Origin: Cavia porcellus
Taxonomy: Eukaryota; Chordata; Mammalia; Rodentia; Caviidae
Length of the DNA stretch: 64,000 bases
NCBI RefSeq assembly: GCF_034190915.1
Contig: NW_026947691.1
Coordinates: 292,846 to 356,845, forward strand
Direction: 5' to 3'
The notes beneath the pieces were generated by a model. The model ran no database searches and was not told the origin of the DNA. It saw only the letters and a list, made by a program, of their open reading frames with translations. Made by a program: the position numbers and the translations under genes. This document shows, piece by piece, positions 53,531-63,660 of the stretch. Every line of letters starts with the position of its first letter. The stretch's first letter is position 1.

Positions 53531-56500
53531 GTGATGTTTTTCTCACTCCTACTAGTGAATGTAATGTAACACACACCCTTACAATGCGCACCCCCCCCGT
53601 GATGTTTTTCTCACTCCCACTAGTGAATGTAATGTAACACACTCCCGTACAATGCGCACCACCCCGTGATGTTTTTCTCACTCCCACTAGTGAATGTAAT
53701 GTAACACACACCCGTACAATGCGCACCACCCCGTGATGTTTCTCTCACTCCCACTAGTGAATGTAATGTAACACACACCCGTACAATGCGCACCACCCCG
53801 TGATGTTTCTCTCACTCCCACAAGTGAATGTAATGTAACACACACCCGTACAATGCGCACCCCACCGTGATGTTTTTCTCACTCCCACTAGTGAATGTAA
53901 TGTAACACACACCCGTACAATGCGCACCCCCCCGTGATGTTTTTCTCACTCCCACTAGTGAATGTAATGTAACACACACCCGTACAATGCGCACCCCCCC
54001 GTGATGTTTTTCTCACTCCCACTAGTGAATGTAATGTAACACACACCCGTACAATTCGCACCCCCCCGTGATGTTTTTCTCACACCTACTAGTGAATGTA
54101 ATGTAACACACACCCGTACAATGCGCACCCCCCCGTGATGTTTTTCTCACTCCTACTAGTGAATGTAATGTAACACACACCCGTACAATGCGCACCACCC
54201 CGTGATGTTTTTCTCACGCCCACTAGTGAATGTAATGTAACACACACCCGTACAATGCGCACCACCCCGTGATGTTTTTCTCACGCCCACTAGTGAATGT
54301 AATGTAACACACACCCGTACAATAGGCACCACCCCGTGATGTTTTTCTCACGCCCACTAGTGAATGTAATGTAACACACACCCGTACAATGCGCACCACC
54401 CCGTGATGTATTTCTCACTCCCACTAGTGAATGTAATGTAACACACACCCGTACAATTCGCACCCCCCCGTGATGTTTTTCTCACTCCCACTAGTGAATG
54501 TAATGTAACACACACCCGTACAATGCGCACCCTCCCGTGATGTTTTTCTCACTCCCACTAGTGAATGTAATGTAACACACACCCGTACAATGCGCACCCC
54601 CCCGTGATGTTTTTCTCACTCCCACTAGTGAATGTAATGTAACACACACCCGTACAATGCGCACCCCCCCCGTGATGTTTTTCTCACTCCCACTAGTGAA
54701 TGTAATGTAACACACACCCGTACAATGCGCACCCCCCCGTGATGTTTTTCTCACTCCCACTAGTGAATGTAATGTAACACACACCCGTACAATGCGCAAC
54801 CCCCGTGATGTTTTTCTCACTCCCACTAGTGAATGTAATGTAACACACACCCGTACAATGCGCACCCCCCCGTGATGTTTTTCTCACTCCCACTAGTGAA
54901 TGTAATGTAACACACACCCGTACAATGCGCACCCCCCCGTGATGTTTTTCTCACTCCCACTAGTGTATGTAATGTAACACACACCCGTACAATGCGCACC
55001 CCCCCGTGATGTTTTTCTCACTCCCACTAGTGAATGTAATGTAACACACACCCGTACAATGCGCACCCCCCCGTGCTGTTTTTCTCACTCCCACTAGTGA
55101 ATGTAATGTAACACACACCCGTAAAATGCGCACCCCCCGTGATGTTTTTCTCACTCCCACTAGTGAATGTAATGTAACACACACCCGTACAATGCGCACC
55201 CCCCCGTGATGTTTTTCTCACTCCCACTAGTGAATGTAATGTAACACACACCCGTACAATGCGCACCCCCCGTGATGTTTTTCTCACTCCCACTAGTGAA
55301 TGTAATGTAACACACACCCGTACAATGCGCACCCCCCCGTGATGTTTTTCTCACTCCTACTAGTGAATGTAATGTAACACACACCCGTACAATGCGCACC
55401 CCCCCGTGATGTTTTTCTCACTCCTACTAGTGAATGTAATGTAACACACACCCGTACAATGCGCACCACCCCCCGTGATGTTTTTCTCACTCCCACTAGT
55501 GAATGTAATGTAACACACACCCGTACAATGCACACCACCCCGTGATGTTTTTCTCACTCCCACTAGTGAATGTAATGTAACACACACCCGTACAATGCGC
55601 ACCACCCCGTGATGTTTTTCTCACTCCCACTAGTGAATGTAATGTAACAAACACCCGTACAATGCGCACCACCCCGTGATGTTTTTCTCACTCCCACTAG
55701 TGAATGTAATGTAACACACACCCGTACAATGCGCACCCCCCCGTGATGTTTTTCTCACTCCCACTAGTGAATGTAATGTAACACACACCCGTACAATGCG
55801 CACCACCCCGTGATGTTTTTCTCACTCCCACTAGTGAATGTAATGTAACACACACCCGTACAATGCGCACCACCCCGTGATGTTTTTCTCACTCCCACTA
55901 GTGAATGTAATGTAACACACACCCGTACAATGCGCACCACCCCGTGATGTTTTTCTCACTCCCACTAGTGAATGTAATGTAACACACACCCGTACAATGC
56001 GCAACCCCCGTGATGTTTTTCTCACTCCCACTAGTGAATGTAATGTAACACACACCCGTACAATGCGCACCCCCTGTGATGTTTTTCTCACTCCCACTAG
56101 TGAATGTAATGTAACACACACCCGTACAATGCGCACCCCCCGTGATGTTTTTCTCACTCCCACTAGTGAATGTAATGTAACACACACCCGTACAATGCGC
56201 ACCCCCCCGTGATGTTTTTCTCACTCCCACTAGTGAATGTAATGTAACACACACCCGTACAATGCGCACCCCCCCGTGATGTTTTTCTCACTCCCCCTAG
56301 TGAATGTAATGTAACACACACCCGTACAATGCGCACCCCCCCGGGATGTTTTTCTCACTCCCACTAGTGAATGTAATGTAACACACACCCGTACAATGCG
56401 CACCCCCCCGGGATGTTTTTCTCACTCCCACTAGTGAATGTAATGTAACACACACCCGTACAATGCGCACCCCCCCGTGATGTTTTTCTCACTCCTACTA

Positions 56501-57213
56501 GTGAATGTAATGTAACACACACCCGTACAATTTGCACCCCCCCGTGATGTTTTTCTCACTCCTACTAGTGAATGTAATGTAACACACACCCGTACAATGC
56601 GCACCCCCCCGTGATGCTTTTCTCACTCCTACTAGTGAATGTAATGTAACACACACCCGTACAATGCGCACCCCCCCGTGATGTTTTCCTCCCTCCTACT
56701 AGTGAATGTAATGTAAGACACACCCGTACAATGCGCACCACCCCGTGATGTTTTTCTCACGCCCACTAGTGAATGTAATGTAACACACACCCGTACAATG
56801 CGCACCACCCCGTGATGTTTTTCTCACGCCCACTAGTGAATGTAATATAACACACACCCGTACAATGCGCACCACCCCGTGATGTTTTTCTCACGCCCAC
56901 TAGTGAATGTAATGTAACACACACCCGTACAATGCGCACCACCCCGTGATGTTTTTCTCACTCCCACCAGTGAATGTAATGTAACACACACCCGTACAAT
57001 GCGCACCACCCCGTGATGTTTTTCTCACTCCCACCAGTGAATGTAATGTAACACACACCCGTACAATGCGCACCACCCCGTGATGTTTTTCTCACTCCCA
57101 CCAGTGAATGTAATGTAACACACACCCGTACAATGCGCACCACCCCGTGATGTTTTTCTCACTCCCACCAGTGAATGTAATGTAACACACACCCGTACAA
57201 TGCGCACCCCCCC
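53531..57213 (+). repeat. Macro-unit 26: duplication junction, second copy of the 3.55-kb unit
   Basis: CCCTTAC at 53,578, two E monomers and CCACAAGTG copy macro-unit 24 to about 54,470, with G at 54,321 but only one F. An I monomer at about 54,455 is then followed not by CACACCTAC but by the ACCCTCCCG section of macro-unit 25 (GTGCTG near 55,073, +3,550 bp). Two extra monomers between about 55,650 and 56,000 raise the shift to +3,683. The B run is 56,946-57,213, 4 x 67 bp. Confidence 0.86.
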
Positions 57214-59626
57214 GTGATGTTTTTCTCACTCCTACTAGTGAATGTAATGTAACACACACCCTTACAATGCGCACCCCCCCCGTGATGTTTTTCTCACTCC
57301 CACTAGTGAATGTAATGTAACACACTCCCGTACAATGCGCACCACCCCGTGATGTTTTTCTCACTCCCACTAGTGAATGTAATGTAACACACACCCGTAC
57401 AATGCGCACCACCCCGTGATGTTTCTCTCACTCCCACTAGTGAATGTAATGTAACACACACCCGTACAATGCGCACCACCCCGTGATGTTTCTCTCACTC
57501 CCACAAGTGAATGTAATGTAACACACACCCGTACAATGCGCACCCCACCGTGATGTTTTTCTCACTCCCACTAGTGAATGTAATGTAACACACACCCGTA
57601 CAATGCGCACCCCCCCGTGATGTTTTTCTCACTCCCACTAGTGAATGTAATGTAACACACACCCGTACAATGCGCACCCCCCCGTGATGTTTTTCTCACT
57701 CCCACTAGTGAATGTAATGTAACACACACCCGTACAATTCGCACCCCCCCGTGATGTTTTTCTCACACCTACTAGTGAATGTAATGTAACACACACCCGT
57801 ACAATGCGCACCCCCCCGTGATGTTTTTCTCACTCCTACTAGTGAATGTAATGTAACACACACCCGTACAATGCGCACCACCCCGTGATGTTTTTCTCAC
57901 GCCCACTAGTGAATGTAATGTAACACACACCCGTACAATGCGCACCACCCCGTGATGTTTTTCTCACGCCCACTAGTGAATGTAATGTAACACACACCCG
58001 TACAATAGGCACCACCCCGTGATGTTTTTCTCACGCCCACTAGTGAATGTAATGTAACACACACCCGTACAATGCGCACCACCCCGTGATGTATTTCTCA
58101 CTCCCACTAGTGAATGTAATGTAACACACACCCGTACAATGCGCACCACCCCGTGATGTATTTCTCACTCCCACTAGTGAATGTAATGTAACACACACCC
58201 GTACAATTCGCACCCCCCCGTGATGTTTTTCTCACACCTACTAGTGAATGTAATGTAACACACACCCGTACAATGCGCACCCCCCCGTGATGTTTTTCTC
58301 ACTCCTACTAGTGAATGTAATGTAACACACACCCGTACAATGCGCACCACCCCGTGATGTTTTTCTCACGCCCACTAGTGAATGTAATGTAACACACACC
58401 CGTACAATGCGCACCACCCCGTGATGTTTTTCTCACGCCCACTAGTGAATGTAATGTAACACACACCCGTACAATAGGCACCACCCCGTGATGTTTTTCT
58501 CACGCCCACTAGTGAATGTAATGTAACACACACCCGTACAATGCGCACCACCCCGTGATGTATTTCTCACTCCCACTAGTGAATGTAATGTAACACACAC
58601 CCGTACAATGCGCACCACCCCGTGATGTATTTCTCACTCCCACTAGTGAATGTAATGTAACACACACCCGTACAATGCGCACCACCCCGTGATGTTTTTC
58701 TCACGCTCACTAGTGAATGTAATGTAACACACACCCGTACAATGCGCACCACCCCGTGATGTTTTTCTCACTCCCACTAGTGAATGTAATGTAACACACA
58801 CCCGTACAATGCGCACCACCCCGTGATGTTTTTCTCACTCCCACCAGTGAATGTAATGTAACACACACCCGTACAATGCGCACCACCCGGTGATGTTTTT
58901 CTCACTCACACCAGTGAATGTAATGTAACACACACCCGTACAATGCGCACCACCCCGTGATGTTTTTCTCACTCCCACCAGTGAATGTAATGTAACACAC
59001 ACCCGTACAATGCGCACCACCCCGTGATGTTTTTCTCACTCCCACCAGTGAATGTAATGTAACACACACCCGTACAATGCGCACCACCCCGTGATGTTTT
59101 TCTCACTCCCACCAGTGAATGTAATGTAACACACACCCGTACAATGCGCACCACCCCGTGATGTTTTTCTCACTCCCACCAGTGAATGTAATGTAACACA
59201 CACCCGTACAATGCGCACCACCCCGTGATGTTTTTCTCACTCCCACCAGTGAATGTAATGTAACACACACCCGTACAATGCGCACCACCCCGTGATGTTT
59301 TTCACACTCCAACCAGTGAATGTAATGTAACACACACCCGTACAATGCGCACCACCCCGTGATGTTTTTCTCCCTCCCACCAGTGAATGTAATGTAACAC
59401 ACACCCGTACAATGCGCACCACCCCGTGATGTTTTTCTCACTCCCACCAGTGAATGTAATGTAACACACACCCGTACAATGCGCACCACCCCGTGATGTT
59501 TTTCTCACCCCCAACAGTGAATGTAATGTAACACACACCCGTACAATGCGCACCACCCCGTGATGTTTTTCTCACTCCCACCAGTGAATGTAATTTAACA
59601 CACACCCGTACAATGCGCACCACCCC
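57214..59626 (+). repeat. Macro-unit 27, near-identical copy of macro-unit 24
   Basis: CCCTTAC at 57,261, E twice, CCACAAGTG, A, and the doubled I-D-C-G-F block (G at 58,004 and 58,473) repeat macro-unit 24 at +9,040 bp. The shift becomes +9,041 after one C6/C7 difference near 58,210. The B run 58,823-59,626 is 12 x 67 bp with CACCCGGTG, J at 59,303 and K near 59,592. Only a handful of base differences separate the two 2.4-kb copies. Confidence 0.88.
57730..58669 (+). repeat. Seven-monomer tandem duplication, second instance
   Basis: Copy of the doubled I-D-C-C-G-F-F block, with G at 58,004 and 58,473 (469 bp, exactly 7 x 67). Both I monomers here have C7. Confidence 0.85.
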
Positions 59627-61834
59627 GTGATGTTTTTCTCACTCCCACTAGTGAATGTAATGTAACACACACCCGTACAATGCGCACCACCCGTGATGTT
59701 TTTCTCACTCCCACTAGTGAATGTAATGTAACACACACCCGTACAATGCGCACCACCCCGTGATGTTTTTCTCACTCCCACTAGTGAATGTAATGTAACA
59801 CACACCCGTACAATGCGCACCACCCCGTGATGTTTTTCTCACTCCCACTAGTGAATGTAATGTAACACACACCCGTACAATGCGCACCCCCCCGTGATGT
59901 TTTTCTCACTCCCACTAGTGAATGTAATGTAACACACACCCGTACAATGCGCACCCCCCCGTGATGTTTTTCTCACTCCCACTAGTGAATGTAATGTAAC
60001 ACACACCCGTACAATGCGCACCCACCCCGTGATGTTTTTCTCACTCCCACTAGTGAATGTAATGTAACACACACCCGTACAATGCGCACCCCCCCGTGAT
60101 GTTTTTCTCACTCCCACTAGTGAATGTAATGTAACACACACCCGTACAATGCGCACCCCCCCCGTGATGTTTTTCTCACTCCCACTAGTGAATGTAATGT
60201 AACACACACCCGTACAATGCGCACCCCCCGTGATGTTTTTCTCACTCCCACTAGTGAATGTAATGTAACACACACCCGTACAATGCGCAACCCCCGTGAT
60301 GTTTTTCTCACTCCCACTAGTGAATGTAATGTAACACACACCCGTACAATGCGCACCCCCCCGTGATGTTTTTCTCACTCCCACTAGTGAATGTAATGTA
60401 ACACACACCCGTACAATGCGCACCCCCCGTGATGTTTTTCTCACTCCCACTAGTGTATGTAATGTAACACACACCCGTACAATGCGCACCCCCCCGTGAT
60501 GTTTTTCTCACTCCCACTAGTGAATGTAATGTAACACACACCCGTACAATGCGCACCCCCCCGTGCTGTTTTTCTCACTCCCACTAGTGAATGTAATGTA
60601 ACACACACCCGTAAAATGCGCACCCCCCGTGATGTTTTTCTCACTCCCACTAGTGAATGTAATGTAACACACACCCGTACAATGCGCACCCCCCCGTGAT
60701 GTTTTTCTCACTCCCACTAGTGAATGTAATGTAACACACACCCGTACAATGCGCACCCCCCCGTGATGTTTTTCTCACTCCCACTAGTGAATGTAATGTA
60801 ACACACACCCGTACAATGCGCACCCCCCCGTGATGTTTTTCTCACTCCTACTAGTGAATGTAATGTAACACACACCCGTACAATGCGCACCCCCCCGTGA
60901 TGTTTTTCTCACTCCTACTAGTGAATGTAATGTAACACACACCCGTACAATGCGCACCCCCCCGTGATGTTTTTCTCACTCCCACTAGTGAATGTAATGT
61001 AACACACACCCGTACAATGCGCACCCCCCCGTGATGTTTTTCTCACTCCCACTAGTGAATGTAATGTAACACCCACCCTTACAATGCGCACCACCCCGTG
61101 ATGTTTTTCTCACTCCCACTAGTGAATGTAATGTAAAACACACCCGTACAATGCGCACCACCCCGTGATGTTTTTCTCACTCCCACTAGTGAATGTAATG
61201 TAACACACACCCGTACAATGCGCACCACCCCGTGATGTTTTTCTCACTCCCACTAGTGAATGTAATGTAACACACACCCGTACAATGCGCACCCCCCCGT
61301 GATGTTTTTCTCACTCCCACTAGTGAATGTAATGTAACACACACCCGTACAATGCGCACCCCCCGTGATGTTTTTCTCACTCCCCACTAGTGAATGTAAT
61401 GTAACACACACCCGTACAATGCGCACCACCCCGTGATGTTTTTCTCACTCCCACCAGTGAATGTAATGTAACACACACCCGTACAATGCGCACCACCCCG
61501 TGATGTTTTTCTCACTCCCACCAGTGAATGTAATGTAACACACACCTGTACAATGCGCACCACCCCGTGATGTTTTTCTCACTCCCACCAGTGAATGTAA
61601 TGTAACACACACCCGTACAATGCGCACCACTCCGTGATGTTTTTCTCACTCCCACCAGTGAATGTAATGTAACACTCACCCGTACAATGCGCACCACCCC
61701 GTGATGTTTTTCTCACTCCCACCAGTGAATGTAATGTAACACACACCCGTACAATGCGCACCACCCCGTGATGTTTTTCTCACTCCCACCAGTGAATGTA
61801 ATGTAACACACACCCGTACAATGCGCACCACCCC
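59627..61834 (+). repeat. Macro-unit 28; B run of 6
   Basis: Type A with a 66-bp CCACCCG monomer near 59,690 and several C6 and C8 monomers. GTGTATGTAATG near 60,453 and GTGCTGTTTTT near 60,563 link it to macro-units 25 and 26. Two D monomers lie near 60,848 and 60,915. TAAAACAC is near 61,135 and a monomer with an extra C (CTCCCCACTAG) near 61,380. The B run 61,433-61,834 is the last in the window and holds no J or K. The longest open frame, 213 codons on the - strand at 59,848-60,489, is a by-product of C-tract lengths. Confidence 0.85.
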
Positions 61835-63660
61835 GTGATGTTTTTCTCACTCCCACTAGTGAATGTAATGTAACACACACCCGTACAATGCGCACCCCCC
61901 CGTGATGTTTTTCTCACTCCCACTAGTGAATGTAATGTAACACACACCCGTACAATGCGCACCCCCCCGTGATATTTTTCTCACTCCCACTAGTGAATGT
62001 AATGTAACACACACCCGTACAATGCGCACCCCCCCGTGATGTTTTTCTCACTCCCACTAGTGAATGTAATGTAACACACACCCGTACAATGCGCACCCCC
62101 CCGTGATGTTTTTCTCACTCCCACTAGTGAATGTAATGTAACACACACCCGTACAATGCGCACCCCCCCGTGATGTTTTTCTCACTCCCACTAGTGAATG
62201 TAATGTAACACACACCCGTACAATACACACACCCCCGTGATGTTTTTCTCACTCCCACTAGTGAATGTAATGTAACACACACCCGTACAATGCGCACCCC
62301 GTGATGTTTTTCTCACTCCCACTAGTGAATGTAATGTAACACACACCCGTACAATGCGCACCCCCCCGTGATGTTTTTCTCACTCCCACTAGTGAATGTA
62401 ATGTAACACACACCCGTACAATGCGCACCCCCCCGTGATGTTTTTCTCACTCCCACTAGTGAATGTAATGTAACACACACCCGTACAATGCGCACCCCCC
62501 GTGATGTTTTTCTCACTCCCACTAGTGAATGTAATGTAACACACACCCGTACAATGCGCACCCCCCGTGATGTTTTTCTCACTCCCACTAGTGAATGTAA
62601 TGTAACACACACCCGTACAATGCGCACCCCCCGTGATGTTTTTCTCACTCCCACTAGTGAATGTAATGTAACACACACCCGTACAATGCGCACCCCCCCG
62701 TGATGTTTTTCTCACTCCCACTAGTGAATGTAATGTAACACACACCCGTACAATGCGCACCCCCCCGTGATGTTTTTCTCACTCCCACTAGTGAATGTAA
62801 TGTAACACACACCCGTACAATGCGCACCCCCCCGTGATGTTTTTCTCACTCCCACTAGTGAATGTAATGTAACACACACCCGTACATGCGCACCCCCCGT
62901 GATGTTTTTCTCACTCCCACTAGTGAATGTAATGTAACACACACCCGTACAATGCGCACCCCCCCGTGATGTTTTTCTCACTCCCACTAGTGAATGTAAT
63001 GTAACACACACCCGTACAATGCGCACCCCCCCGTGATGTTTTTCTCACTCCCACTAGTGAATGTAATGTAACACACACCCGTACAATGCGCACCCCCCCG
63101 TGATGTTTTTCTCACTCCCACTAGTGAATTTAATGTAACACACACCCGTACAATGCGCACCCCCCGTGATGTTTTTCTCACTCCCACTAGTGAATGTAAT
63201 GTAACACACACCCGTACAATGCGCACCCCCCCGTGATGTTTTTCTCACTCCCACTAGTGAATGTAATGTAACACACACCCGTACAATGCGCACCCCCCCG
63301 TGATGTTTTTCTCACTCCCACTAGTGAATGTAATGTAACACACACCCGTACAATGCGCACCCCCCTGATGTTTTTCTCACTCCCACTAGTGAATGTAATG
63401 TAACACACACCCGTACAATGCGCACCCCCCCGTGATGTTTTTCTCACTCCCACTAGTGAATGTAATGTAACACACACCCGTACAATGCGCACCCCCCCGT
63501 GATGTTTTTCTCACTCCCACTAGTGAATGTAATGTAACACACACCCGTACAATGCGCACCCCCCGTGATGTTTTTCTCACTCCCACTAGTGAATGTAATG
63601 TAACACACACCCGTACAATGCGCACCCCCCGTGATGTTTTTCTCACTCCCACTAGTGAAT
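61835..63660 (+). repeat. Right-end block of nearly uniform type A
   Basis: About 27 monomers of type A with no B, C, D, E, G, J or K member. C6 monomers cluster at about 62.49-62.64 kb and 63.55-63.64 kb. Odd changes rise here: AATACACACACCCCCG near 62,222, a short CACCCCGTG tail near 62,296, loss of two A giving GTACATGCG near 62,883, and CCCCCTGATG near 63,361. Confidence 0.85.

Noticed and set aside
59848..60489. 213-codon open frame on the - strand
   Set aside because: It consists of the three repeat phases VRIVRVCVTLHSL, AHCTGVCYITFTS and CALYGCVLHYIH joined by C-tract length changes. No start context, no non-repeat part, no conserved domain.
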